NCBI RefSeq assembly: GCF_000332095.2
Contig: NZ_KI913949.1
Location: forward strand, 2,907,718-2,971,717
Length of the DNA stretch: 64,000 nucleotides
Reading direction: 5' to 3'
Source of the DNA: Leptolyngbya sp. PCC 6406
GTDB lineage: Bacteria; Cyanobacteriota; Cyanobacteriia; Phormidesmidales; Phormidesmidaceae
The notes beneath the pieces are model-generated. The model was given only the letters and a program-made list of their open reading frames with translations. It did no database searches and was not told where the DNA came from. The translations under genes and the position numbers were made by a program. Below are positions 27,980-36,311 of the stretch, one piece after another; the first letter of the stretch is position 1, and each line of letters begins with the position of its first letter.

Positions 27980-29233
27980 ATGACCGGCAGCGCAGAGATT
28001 ATTTGTATCGGCACCGAGTTACTGCTGGGGGACATCCTCAACAGCAATGCCCAGTTCCTAGCCCAAGAACTGGCTCAGCTTGGCATTCCCCACTACTATC
28101 AGACCGTAGTGGGGGATAACCCGGCCCGGATTCAGCAGGCGGTGGCGATCGCGGCGGAGCGGTCTACCCTCCTGGTTTTTACAGGGGGACTCGGCCCCAC
28201 CCCCGATGACCTGACCCACGAGACCCTGGCGACTTGTTTCCAGGTTCCCCTCACGGAGCGGCCCGAGGTGCTAGCGGATATCCGCCACAAGTTTGCTAGT
28301 CGGGGTCGTACCCTGGTGGACAGTAACCACAAGCAAGCCCTTCTACCGACGGGAGCGGCGGTGCTGCCCAACCCCATCGGCACCGCTCCAGGCATTCTCT
28401 GGCAACCCTGCCCTGGGTTAACCCTTCTCACTTTCCCCGGTGTGCCTAGTGAAATGAAGGCCATGTGGCGACAGACAGCGGTGCCCTACCTGCAATCCCA
28501 GGGTTGGGGCCAGTCGGTGATTTACAGCCGCACCCTCAAGTTTTGGGGCATTGGAGAATCCAATCTGGCGGAGCAGGTAGCTCCATTGCTAGCGTTGGCG
28601 AACCCGACAGTGGCCCCCTATGCCGGGGGAGGAGCGGTGAAGTTGCGGGTGTCTACTCAGGCAGCGTCGGAGGCGGAGGCGAAGGCTGCGATCGCACCTG
28701 TCGCAGCAGAAATTCAGCGGATTGCCGGGGACCATTACTATGGTGACGATGACGCCACCTTAGCCTCGGTTGTGGGAGATGTACTGACCCAACGGAGGGA
28801 AACGGTGGCGGTGGCAGAATCCTGTACCGGGGGCGGGTTGGGCCATGCCCTGACCACAGTAGCAGGCAGTTCCAGCTATTTTTTGGGGGGTGTCATCACC
28901 TACGACAATCGGATCAAAACGGAGTTGTTGGCCGTGGACACAGTGGTGTTGGCCCAGCGGGGGGCGGTCAGCCCGGAGGTAGCCTGCCAAATGGCCAAGG
29001 GGGTGCGATCGTGCCTGAGCAGCGACTGGGGCGTGTCGATTACGGGGGTAGCGGGGCCAGGGGGCGGTAGTGAGACTAAGCCCGTAGGCTTGGTCTACAT
29101 CAGCGTAGCTAGCCCCGATGGGTCTGTGGAAAGTCAGGAATACCACTTTGGGGCCACAGGGGGACGGGATTGGGTCCGTCACCTGAGCATCCAATCTGCC
29201 CTTAATCAGTTGCGCTTAGCCTGTTCTCGCTAA
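27980..29233 (+). CDS. cinA: CinA-family protein (nicotinamide mononucleotide deamidase)
   Basis: 417 aa, full length for CinA. The N-terminal MoaB/Mog-like domain (about 1-170) shows 'EIICIGTELLLGDILNSNAQFLAQEL', 'LLVFTGGLGPTPDDLTHE' and 'LLTFPGVPSEMKAMW'. The C-terminal PncC-type domain (about 255-415) has 'TVAVAESCTGGGLGHALTTVAGSSSYFLGGVITYDN' and 'SITGVAGPGGGSETKPVGLVYI'. The C-terminal domain deamidates NMN in pyridine nucleotide salvage; the N-terminal domain has ADP-ribose pyrophosphatase activity in some members. The gene reads alone on the + strand. Confidence 0.95.
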   Translation: MTGSAEIICIGTELLLGDILNSNAQFLAQELAQLGIPHYYQTVVGDNPARIQQAVAIAAERSTLLVFTGGLGPTPDDLTHETLATCFQVPLTERPEVLADIRHKFASRGRTLVDSNHKQALLPTGAAVLPNPIGTAPGILWQPCPGLTLLTFPGVPSEMKAMWRQTAVPYLQSQGWGQSVIYSRTLKFWGIGESNLAEQVAPLLALANPTVAPYAGGGAVKLRVSTQAASEAEAKAAIAPVAAEIQRIAGDHYYGDDDATLASVVGDVLTQRRETVAVAESCTGGGLGHALTTVAGSSSYFLGGVITYDNRIKTELLAVDTVVLAQRGAVSPEVACQMAKGVRSCLSSDWGVSITGVAGPGGGSETKPVGLVYISVASPDGSVESQEYHFGATGGRDWVRHLSIQSALNQLRLACSR

Positions 29234-29569
29234 ATCCTTGTCGAGAATGTTCAGCAACGATCCAGGAATGCAACCCCAGGTCAGCCGGTTGCTAGGACAA
29301 CCCACCTGTCATTCTGAGCGCAATCAGTCTACACCACCCACAAGCCCGTCATTCCGAGCGAAGGGAGGAATCTCGGGCTTGCTCCTAGACCACTCCGATA
29401 CAGTTGCGATCCCGAAGGGGGTGGTCCTTACCTTGACCATTTGCCGGGATTCGCTATGATCGATTTAGACCTATTGGCCACTGCGCTTTCAGATAGGTTG
29501 AAAACTTCCTCGAATGGGGCAGTCTAATCCTATAGAGGCTGTCCGTTGTCGGTAAGGAGTAGCGCCAGC
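29234..29569. other. Gap between cinA and the 41-aa protein gene
   Basis: Contains the dispersed repeat at 29347-29375 and a half copy at 29308-29321. Otherwise featureless until the ribosome-binding site at 29552. Confidence 0.4.
29347..29375. repeat. Dispersed repeat, copy 1
   Basis: The core GTCATTCCGAGCGAAGGGAG followed by GAATCTCG recurs at 32818-32845 with two substitutions, and in part at 29308-29321. Similar extragenic repeats occur widely in bacterial genomes. Confidence 0.5.
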
Positions 29570-29695
29570 ATGGACTATATCGAAAAGGCTCTAGAAAAGC
29601 TCAAAGAATGGCTGGATCGCCTTGCAGAAATACTGCTAGGCCCTCAGCCAGAGCCAGAGCGCGAGGCTATCCCCATCCCTGTGGATGATCGCTAG
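29570..29695 (+). CDS. 41-aa small protein, amphipathic helix plus proline-rich tail
   Basis: A short frame from ATG 29570 to TAG 29695. The ribosome-binding site TAAGGAG (29551-29557) is strong and about 12 bases from the ATG. The protein begins 'MDYIEKALEKLKEWLDRLAE', an amphipathic helix with alternating charged and leucine positions, and continues 'ILLGPQPEPEREAIPIPVDD' plus R. Composition and initiation signal favour a real gene; the neighbour downstream is aroQ, 69 bp away on the same strand. I do not know its function. A peripheral membrane or partner-binding helix is a guess. Confidence 0.6.
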   Translation: MDYIEKALEKLKEWLDRLAEILLGPQPEPEREAIPIPVDDR

Positions 29696-29764
29696 CAGCG
29701 TCTAGTCGCCGAAGCCTAAAATCAGCGATAAAATTTCTGAGCCTGCCACTGTGAGTAACTGGGT

Positions 29765-30217
29765 GTGCTGAGTCTGTTGGTCCTGCACGGTCCTAATCTC
29801 AATTTATTGGGAAAACGAGAGCCTGGAATTTACGGAGCCCAGACCCTAGCGGAGGTTAACGCTTCATTACAGGTTGAAGCCGCTACCCTGGCGACCCAGC
29901 TAGAAATTCTTCAATCAAATCACGAAGGTGCCTTGGTGGACGCCATCCATGCCGCAATGGATCGCCACCAGGGTATTTTGATCAATCCCGGAGCCTATAC
30001 CCATACGAGTGTGGCCCTGCGAGATGCGATCGCAGGAGTAGACCTGCCCACCGTGGAAGTCCATCTCAGCAATATCTACCGTCGGGAAAGCTTTCGCCAC
30101 CACTCCTACATCGCCCCAGTGGCGGTAGGACAGATCAGTGGCTTTGGAGTAGAGAGCTATCGTCTCGGGCTCCATGCTCTGGTGGGATATTTGCGATCGC
30201 GTGCCATCACCTCCTAA
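29765..30217 (+). CDS. aroQ: 3-Dehydroquinate dehydratase, type II
   Basis: 150 aa starting at GTG 29765. AroQ removes water from 3-dehydroquinate in the shikimate pathway. Family motifs are '[21 protein letters not shown]' (includes the catalytic Tyr region), '[16 protein letters not shown]', '[20 protein letters not shown]' and '[32 protein letters not shown]' (catalytic His). Length and all motifs are normal for the dodecameric type II enzyme. Confidence 0.96.
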   Translation: MLSLLVLHGPNLNLLGKREPGIYGAQTLAEVNASLQVEAATLATQLEILQSNHEGALVDAIHAAMDRHQGILINPGAYTHTSVALRDAIAGVDLPTVEVHLSNIYRRESFRHHSYIAPVAVGQISGFGVESYRLGLHALVGYLRSRAITS

Positions 30218-30298
30218 CAGTCCACCCCAATGGATTAGAAATAGCGTAGAACGACCAACCAGATAGCCGCCCCTATGCCTACCCCGCCGCCGCTGGAT

Positions 30299-31108
30299 TT
30301 ACTGGAGAGGACTGGGCTGCCAATCTGGTTTCCCAAAAGCGGGCGCAGGTTTCCCTAGAGACAACTCAATAGCGACCCCCACTTGGGGCTCAATCACCTG
30401 GGCTGGATTTCCCTGAGCCGCCAGTTCGGCGCGAACGGTCTCAACACTACCAGAAACCTTCAACCAGGGCAGCAGCACCCCTTGATATTCCGATTCCCCA
30501 GCGCCAGCGGTAGGCAGCATCACCTGAGGCTGGAGCCAATCCGCCAACTCCCGAGCACTCTGACGACCCCGGAGAATTGCCCCAACAAGGGGCAATGCCA
30601 GATCCTGCATGGGGGTAATCACCACATCCACAGGCCCATGAGATCGCAAGCTGTGGGGATGGAAGCCATGGGGCTCATAGAACAGGGTGATCTGGTGGGC
30701 GGTGTTGGTGAGAAGATAGCCATTCTCGACGCGGAGGGGACCCATGGGGGCTCCCGGCAGGGCTTTGATGGTTATGTCGGCAAAGGTTTGGACTTCACCG
30801 GGTGCGATCGCCGTGACCTGATGAAACCCCAAATCCGTCGCTACCCGCGCCCCGGTAGGAGAGGCTAGGACAGGAATGGTTTTGTCCAAAGCCCCCAGAG
30901 TTTCCGGATGGGCATGGTCCTCTAAACCCTGGGACAACAAGATGAGATCAATAGCTTCGGGCATGGGAGAAGGGCGCGATCTGACACCCCGAAACAACCA
31001 CCCCGCCCCCCCAAACACCAGCGGTCCCACCAGCCAGGGATCCACCAGAATGCGCTGACCGGCAATCTCCCAGAGCCATGTATTGTTGTCTAGCCAAGTC
31101 ACTTGCAT
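30299..31108 (-). CDS. Metallo-beta-lactamase-fold protein with incomplete metal motif
   Basis: 269 aa. The N-terminal 'VTWLDNNTWLWEIAGQRILVDPWL' is the opening beta-hairpin of UPF0173-like metallo-beta-lactamase-fold hydrolases. The usual HxHxDH motif reads 'LLSQGLEDHAHPETL': the first two histidines are replaced by S and G while D and H remain. Later segments ('YEPHGFHPHSL', 'GPVDVVITPMQDL') fit the fold. Metal binding may be altered. The function is unknown; a detoxifying or binding role is possible. It stands alone and divergent from the M23 peptidase gene. Confidence 0.8.
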   Translation of the reverse strand: MQVTWLDNNTWLWEIAGQRILVDPWLVGPLVFGGAGWLFRGVRSRPSPMPEAIDLILLSQGLEDHAHPETLGALDKTIPVLASPTGARVATDLGFHQVTAIAPGEVQTFADITIKALPGAPMGPLRVENGYLLTNTAHQITLFYEPHGFHPHSLRSHGPVDVVITPMQDLALPLVGAILRGRQSARELADWLQPQVMLPTAGAGESEYQGVLLPWLKVSGSVETVRAELAAQGNPAQVIEPQVGVAIELSLGKPAPAFGKPDWQPSPLQ

Positions 31109-31285
31109 AGCGGTGGTTTTGTTACATCTATTTACAGTGTAGAAGGGATAAGGCGAGCTGGGGATTGTCTCGCCAGGAATGAAAATTGCCCTCTGACGAC
31201 GATCCCCGTATAATCCTTGAGGTCCGATCCCGATATAAATCTTAAGAAACCCTGACCTTTTCCTTCAGTTTTTTAACCGAGTTCT

Positions 31286-32149
31286 ATGCGTATTCGCCTG
31301 CCCGAGCATTACACCATCCTGATTACCCGTGCTGGGCATCAGCCCATCGCACTGCAATTTCGGCCTTGGCCTGTAGTGCTCGCCCTTGGTATTCTGGCCA
31401 GTCTGCCTATTGCCTGGGTGGCTTCCCTGGTCTACAGCAATGGGCAGTTGAGCCAGCGTAACCAGTCCCTTACCGAAACCGCGAATGAGGTGTTGACGGA
31501 GCTGGATTCCCTCAATGCCGAGGTCCAGGATCTGCAAGAACGGGCGGGATTACCCAATGGTGAGCCCTCCCCCCCCCCAGCCCAGATCGAGTCTCAGGGC
31601 GGTATTGCGGGCGAGGTCGAGGCCGAAACCCTGTTTAGCCTAGCCCAAAGTCGGCTGCCCCGGCTCAGTTCCCAAATCCAGAGCGAAGTGCGCCCTGCCC
31701 TGGAGGAAACCCTAGCTGAGGAAGAAGCAAGGGAGGAGGCATTTCCCAGCGCCAAACCTATTCGAGGTGAGGTAGAGGTATCTTCGGAATTTGGGCTGCG
31801 ACCCAACCCCTTTAGTGGTAGAAGCTATGAGTTCCACAATGGGATTGATTTTCGCGGGGCCATCGGCACCCCTATCTATGCCACGGCTAAGGGGGTCGTG
31901 GTTAAGGCGGTTCAATCCGGCGGCTATGGCAAGCATGTGGTCATCGATCATGGCTACGGTTATGAAACCCTCTATGCCCACCTCTCTAAAATCGATGTTG
32001 AGGTCGGCGATCGGGTGCAGCGAGGCAAAGTAATCGGGGCTTTGGGCAATACGGGGCGATCCTCTGGTCCCCACCTGCACTACAGCATCTACCGCAAGGG
32101 GCAAGCGGTAAATCCCCGCTATTACCTCCGTTTTGATCAGGATCCCTAA
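31286..32149 (+). CDS. Membrane-anchored M23-family peptidase
   Basis: 287 aa. A single membrane segment (about 29-48) anchors the protein with its bulk outside the cytoplasm. A coiled-coil (about 50-90, 'NGQLSQRNQSLTETANEVLTELDSLNAEVQDLQERA') and a linker follow. The LytM/M23 domain covers about 165-285: 'SSEFGLRPNPFSGRSYEFHNGIDFRGAIGTPIYAT' holds the HxxxD zinc ligands and 'SGPHLHYSIYRKGQAVNP' the HxH. It should cut peptidoglycan cross-bridges or activate amidases. The domain order resembles EnvC/NlpD-like cell-wall regulators. All zinc ligands are present, so it is probably active. Confidence 0.93.
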   Translation: MRIRLPEHYTILITRAGHQPIALQFRPWPVVLALGILASLPIAWVASLVYSNGQLSQRNQSLTETANEVLTELDSLNAEVQDLQERAGLPNGEPSPPPAQIESQGGIAGEVEAETLFSLAQSRLPRLSSQIQSEVRPALEETLAEEEAREEAFPSAKPIRGEVEVSSEFGLRPNPFSGRSYEFHNGIDFRGAIGTPIYATAKGVVVKAVQSGGYGKHVVIDHGYGYETLYAHLSKIDVEVGDRVQRGKVIGALGNTGRSSGPHLHYSIYRKGQAVNPRYYLRFDQDP

Positions 32150-32214
32150 GCCCTTTGCGGTCTATCGCGGTTCAGTCGTCATCACTGCCTGCCTCAGGCA
32201 AGTCCCACTAGTCC

Positions 32215-32706
32215 CTAACGGCGACGACGAGGATCGTAGCGATCGCGAGGATCATAGCGATCGCGATCGTAGATGCGTCGCTCTACATGACGCTTAATCT
32301 GACGAGCCATGCGCTGGATTCCCTGCCGTTCATCCTGGCGAATAAAGGGCCAAAATAGTCCTGAGAGCATCCCAGACAGCCGTTCCTGATGGGTGTATTT
32401 GGTTCGATTAGGTCCCAAATCCTGAAGTTCAAACACCTGTTCACTTCTAAATCCCGGCATCTGTGCCCGCCACCGGAGATAGTAATCTGGCTGCATTACC
32501 GTCACCAAGGGTTCAAAGTCTGTAAATTCATCTCCCTCTAGACGACACAGGGCGAGGGCCACCTCTTGTCCCTGACCAAAGGGCAACGCCGGATCCGTGT
32601 CATACAAAAAGGTATTCCACCAGTGCCACTGATCCTTGCGAATCAGGGCGTCCCAGACCAGATGCCGAGGAGCGTTGATCTCAATGTCGGTATAGAGGCT
32701 GGGCAT
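32215..32706 (-). CDS. SRPBCC-superfamily protein with repeated basic C-terminus
   Basis: 163 aa from the ATG at 32706 (MPSLYTDIEINAP). A longer frame extends up to 32856 but that part runs over a dispersed repeat. The domain is of the START/polyketide-cyclase type: 'LYTDIEINAPRHLVWDALIRKDQWHWWNTFLYDTDPALPFGQG', then beta strands to 'TKYTHQERLSGMLSGLFWPFIR'. Such proteins bind hydrophobic ligands. The tail is 'RRIYDRDRYDPRDRYDPRRRR', a D-R-Y-D-P tandem encoded by repeated HIP1 sites (GCGATCGC). The ligand is unknown. Confidence 0.8.
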   Translation of the reverse strand: MPSLYTDIEINAPRHLVWDALIRKDQWHWWNTFLYDTDPALPFGQGQEVALALCRLEGDEFTDFEPLVTVMQPDYYLRWRAQMPGFRSEQVFELQDLGPNRTKYTHQERLSGMLSGLFWPFIRQDERQGIQRMARQIKRHVERRIYDRDRYDPRDRYDPRRRR

Positions 32707-32817
32707 AGTCCAACGGTAGCTCTCCAACGGTAAGAATAAACTGATCCGTGGCTCCTCTAGAGCAACCGACCCAACCCAAAATGGTGGGTAATGCCCGGAA
32801 GAAACCCAGGGAAGCCT

Positions 32818-32845
32818 GTCATTCTGAGCGCAGGGAGGAATCTCG
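32818..32845. repeat. Dispersed repeat, copy 2
   Basis: GTCATTCTGAGCGCAGGGAG then GAATCTCG, matching 29347-29375. Confidence 0.5.
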
Positions 32846-33119
32846 GTCTGGCTCACGGAGATCTGAGTTCGACTTAAGCTTCGCTGCCCATCCGCCAGGG
32901 AATAAATTGCCCTGGCTCATCGCAGAAGTCCGTTAAAACGGACTCGCCCCCCTATCCCCAGCCCAGCTCCCAGTCCATTTTTAGCCATTAAAAATGGACT
33001 AGAGCCTGTTAGCCGGGAATTTTGAATTCCCGGCGGGGTGCCAGCGCTGATACCGCATTGACGTTTTTTAGCCCTCTACTCCTTGGCGAACTCAGGTCAC
33101 GGAGGGAAGTTTCTTAGAA

Positions 33120-33160
33120 GCCGCTACGCGAACAGGACAGGCAAGGGATTGCCCCTACGG
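33120..33160 (+). repeat. 41-bp direct repeat, copy 1
   Basis: Begins GCCGCTACGCGAACAGGACA and ends in ATTGCCCCTACGG; identical to 33313-33353. A related piece in inverted form (CCGTAGGGGCAATCCCTT) lies at 51863-51880. Confidence 0.75.
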
Positions 33161-33312
33161 GATCTCTACCCCATCACACACACACGGGTCACCCGGCAAC
33201 AAGGGCAACCACCCTATTCCCTCCGGGAAGGCTCCGCCCTAGCGTGAGCCTTAGCGTAGCCATGCCGGAGGCTATTGCCCGAAGGGCTATACGGCTCCGT
33301 TGCTCCTCCGGA

Positions 33313-33353
33313 GCCGCTACGCGAACAGGACAGGCAAGGGATTGCCCCTACGG
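33313..33353 (+). repeat. 41-bp direct repeat, copy 2
   Basis: Same sequence as 33120-33160, 193 bp away. The spacing segment contains inverted G/C-rich pieces. Confidence 0.75.
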
Positions 33354-33602
33354 AGGGCAGATCAATATCGGTCACCCGGCCCTGGGCAGGGCGGGTTTTG
33401 AGCCTCCCATTTGGGATTTCCCAGTAGACACGAGCTAAACCCGCCCCTAGGGGATTTACCCCAACACCCCAATACCCCAATACCCCCCCATCACTCTCCA
33501 GCAATTTCCGGGATCTTTCCTGTCAGTTTGTTCTGCAAGCCAGGTTTGGCGGTATCCTGTCGGAGAATTACAACGGCTAGGGGCTGGATACAGCATCGAC
33601 GT

Positions 33603-34955
33603 ATGGGACAGATTTTTATTTCCGCAGGCCATGGTGGGTGGGAAAACGGCGCAATCGATCCGGGTTTTGTCACCACCGAAACCACCGAAGCCGCCGAGAT
33701 GATGCGAATTCGGGATTTAGTCGTGCCGGAATTGCGATCGCGGGGTTTTGAGGTTCTGGCCGTTCCCGACGATCTCAGCGATGAACAGTCTCTGAGTTGG
33801 ATTAATGCCCGTTGTCGTATTACCGATGTGGCCCTAGAACTGCACGCTGGTGCTGCCTCCACCGCCGTCACGCGGGGAGCCAGCGTCTTTTTTATTGCTA
33901 ATAATGAAACTCGCAAAACCCACGCAGAGCTGTTGCTCTTGGCCCTGCTGCGGCGGGTGCCCCAACTCTCCAGCCGGGGAGCCCGACCCGATACCACCAC
34001 CGGCATCGGTAGTCTCACCTTTACCCGCCGTATCAACTGTCCCTCTCTGCTGATGGAGGTGGGCTACCTGACCAATCCCGACGATCTGGGCCTGATTCAA
34101 AACCGCCGCCGGGATATGGCCCTGGGTATTGCCGACGGCACCGCCTCCTGGAGTCGCGCCGTGGCGGGCAACGCTAGTACGGGTCAAACCTTTCCCGAGA
34201 TCAGCATCAGCATCAACGGCGGTATCTACAGCGAAAAGGGCGTCATCATTAGCGACAACGCCTACATCCCCATTGATCTGGTGGATCAGCTCAACATCGA
34301 CCTGAGCACCGCCACCGAGATCCGCCGGGTGCGCTACCGCAATGTGGTCTACGTCAAGGCTATAGACCTGAGGAACTACAACGTCTCCATTGGTTGGGAT
34401 GCCAGCACCCGTACCGTCACCCTCAAATCCCAAGGAGCCTTACAGGTCTGCTCCGGTCAGCTTGATCGCATCATGGGTAAGGGCAACACCCATGATGTTC
34501 AATTGTTGGTGTTTCTCAAGGCCAACAACGAGAGTGCCCCTGACCGCTATAAGGATTTGCCCCGCTTCTATCGGGAGGAAGGGGCCATCGAAGGGGTCAA
34601 CTATGACATTGCCTTTTGCCAGATGTGCATTGAAACCAACTTTCTGCGTTTTGGGGGGCATGTCAATGCTGACTCCAACAACTTCGGTGGTATTGGCTCA
34701 TCCCCCGGTAGCACAGGGGGGGCTGAATTTCGAGATCCCCGGATTGGGGTCCGCGCCCAAATTCAGCACCTCAAAGCCTATGCCAGTACTGAACCCCTGA
34801 CTCAAGAGTTAGTGGATCCTCGATTTGGCTTTGTGCGGCGAGGTATTGCACCCTTGCTGGGGCAACTAAGTGGCCGTTGGGATGCTGACCCGCTCTATGG
34901 AGATAAAATTCTGGCGGTGTTGCGACGCCTCTACGAAGCCGCAGGCTTGCTGTAA
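33603..34955 (+). CDS. N-acetylmuramoyl-L-alanine amidase with glucosaminidase-like C-terminus
   Basis: 450 aa from the ATG at 33603. Residues about 1-185 are an Amidase_3 domain: 'IFISAGHGGWENGAID' (first zinc His), 'DVALELHAGAAS' and 'CPSLLMEVGYLTNPDDLGLI' (catalytic Glu). Residues 200-275 resemble the stalk of copper amine oxidase-like domains ('ISISINGGIYSEKGVIISDNAYIPIDLVDQL'). Residues about 285-450 look like an endo-beta-N-acetylglucosaminidase domain ('FYREEGAIEGVNYDIAFCQMCIETNFLRFGG', 'NNFGGIGSSPG'). One protein could cut both the peptide and glycan parts of peptidoglycan. No signal peptide is visible at this start or in the upstream frame, so how it is exported is unclear. Confidence 0.88.
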   Translation: MGQIFISAGHGGWENGAIDPGFVTTETTEAAEMMRIRDLVVPELRSRGFEVLAVPDDLSDEQSLSWINARCRITDVALELHAGAASTAVTRGASVFFIANNETRKTHAELLLLALLRRVPQLSSRGARPDTTTGIGSLTFTRRINCPSLLMEVGYLTNPDDLGLIQNRRRDMALGIADGTASWSRAVAGNASTGQTFPEISISINGGIYSEKGVIISDNAYIPIDLVDQLNIDLSTATEIRRVRYRNVVYVKAIDLRNYNVSIGWDASTRTVTLKSQGALQVCSGQLDRIMGKGNTHDVQLLVFLKANNESAPDRYKDLPRFYREEGAIEGVNYDIAFCQMCIETNFLRFGGHVNADSNNFGGIGSSPGSTGGAEFRDPRIGVRAQIQHLKAYASTEPLTQELVDPRFGFVRRGIAPLLGQLSGRWDADPLYGDKILAVLRRLYEAAGLL

Positions 34956-35144
34956 CGTCCATCATTCAGGCATACCTCCAGGCATTCCTCAACGCCTGGA
35001 ATGTTCTGATGGCCCATTTCCTAAGGGCCTAGAGTAGTGTTCCGTCAGGAAAATTTTGACGGGTCGAAGACCCTCAAACTTTAACCCTAACTAAACTCCA
35101 GGATTTCGGTCACCCGTCAATCATTAATTGACCCAGCAATAGGG

Positions 35145-36218
35145 CTAACTGAGGCTCTCGGAGAGATAGATGGCGGCGGCTTCGACAATCGCGATCGCAT
35201 CTTCATAGACCATGCGAGTTGGCCCCAAGACACTAACACTGCCCACCGGCACCTCACCTCGGGTATAGGTAGAAGACACCAGAGCACAACCCTGCATCGG
35301 TTCCAGAGGATTTTCTGAACCGATCCAGACCCGCACTCGACGCCCCGACTCCGTTGCCGATACCGCCTCAAACACCAACGGCCATAGTTGGGACTGTTCC
35401 TCCTCCAAAAGCTGCACAATGGCCTGGATGCGAGGTGTTTCCGAAAATTCCGGCTGCCGCAGCACCTCCGCCAGACCGCTCATGATGAAGTGGCTGGCGC
35501 GAGTAGATTGGACCCGGCGGGCGATGACTCCAGCAGAGGCTTGTAGCGCTTGGGCATAGCGCTGAAACTCCCGCCCTAGTTCCCCCCAGTCCAGTAGGGT
35601 AATATCTGCCAGTGTCTTGCCCTGCAATTGAGTCGTGAGAAAATTAGACACAATTTGCAGTTCCCGCTCCAAAGCTTCTGGGGTTGGAGCTTTCTCCTGG
35701 GGAGGTAACTGCATCACCATAGACTGGGTTTCGAGGGAAGTCAGCACCACCACCACCAGCACTTGCCCTGGTGCCACCTGCACCAGTTGCAAATGGCGAA
35801 TACTCGCGGGGCTAGCCTGAGGCACGGTGATCAGGGTTAAATAGCCGCTGAGGGTAGAGAGAATCTGGGCCGCATCCCGTAGCAGCGCCTCAATACTCCA
35901 GCCCCCCCAATCCAGTCCTTGAGAGAGGGAACTGTCTACCTGCTGGGCCACCTGGAGCGAGGGCTGGATTAAATGATCCACATACAGCCGATAGCCATGG
36001 TCCGAGGGAACCCGTCCGGCTGAGGTATGGGGTTGGTACAGAAACCCCGCCCGCTCCAGTACCCCCATCGCCTGTCGCACCGTGGCAGGGCTAACCTGAA
36101 GGTCATATTCTTGGGCCAGCACCTTGGATCCAACGGGCTCTGCGGTGGCCACATAGTGGCGAATGGTGGCCCAGAGTACACGCTGTTGGCGAGAGTTGAG
36201 GGACAAGGATGCTGACAT
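35145..36218 (-). CDS. hrcA: Heat-inducible transcription repressor HrcA
   Basis: 357 aa from the ATG at 36218 (MSASLSLNSRQQ); the frame extends 20 codons upstream without HrcA-like content. The N-terminal winged helix has the family hallmarks 'NSRQQRVLWATIRHYVATAEPVGSKVLAQEYDLQVSPATVRQAMGVLERAGFLYQPHTSAGRVPSDHGYRLYVD'. A GAF-like domain follows and the end 'GSVSVLGPTRMVYEDAIAIVEAAAIYLSESL' is typical. HrcA represses groESL-type genes through CIRCE operators. No clear CIRCE element is seen in front of hrcA itself. Confidence 0.95.
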   Translation of the reverse strand: MSASLSLNSRQQRVLWATIRHYVATAEPVGSKVLAQEYDLQVSPATVRQAMGVLERAGFLYQPHTSAGRVPSDHGYRLYVDHLIQPSLQVAQQVDSSLSQGLDWGGWSIEALLRDAAQILSTLSGYLTLITVPQASPASIRHLQLVQVAPGQVLVVVVLTSLETQSMVMQLPPQEKAPTPEALERELQIVSNFLTTQLQGKTLADITLLDWGELGREFQRYAQALQASAGVIARRVQSTRASHFIMSGLAEVLRQPEFSETPRIQAIVQLLEEEQSQLWPLVFEAVSATESGRRVRVWIGSENPLEPMQGCALVSSTYTRGEVPVGSVSVLGPTRMVYEDAIAIVEAAAIYLSESLS

Positions 36219-36311
36219 ACACCACGCGATCGCCGCTGCGAAGTTAAATGTTGCAGTTACCTTAGCAGACTTTCCCAATGGTCTGAGATGGGGTGTACTA
36301 GTCTAGATTTT

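Larger units (their letters stand above)
32707..33602. other. Long gene-free stretch rich in hairpins and repeats
   Basis: Holds a dispersed repeat copy (32818-32845), three hairpins (AGTCCGTTAAAACGGACT at 32927-32944; AGTCCATTTTTA...TAAAAATGGACT about 32972-33001; GCCGGGAATTTTGAATTCCC about 33012-33034), and two copies of a 41-bp direct repeat (33120-33160, 33313-33353). No gene is convincing. The promoter of the amidase gene lies at the right end. Confidence 0.5.

Noticed and set aside
33411-33602. N-terminal extension of the amidase gene
   Set aside because: It runs over repeat-derived sequence and does not encode a signal peptide; the domain starts directly at 33603.
36219-36311. CIRCE operator upstream of hrcA
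   Set aside because: TTAGCAGACT resembles half of TTAGCACTC, but the inverted partner GAGTGCTAA is missing.
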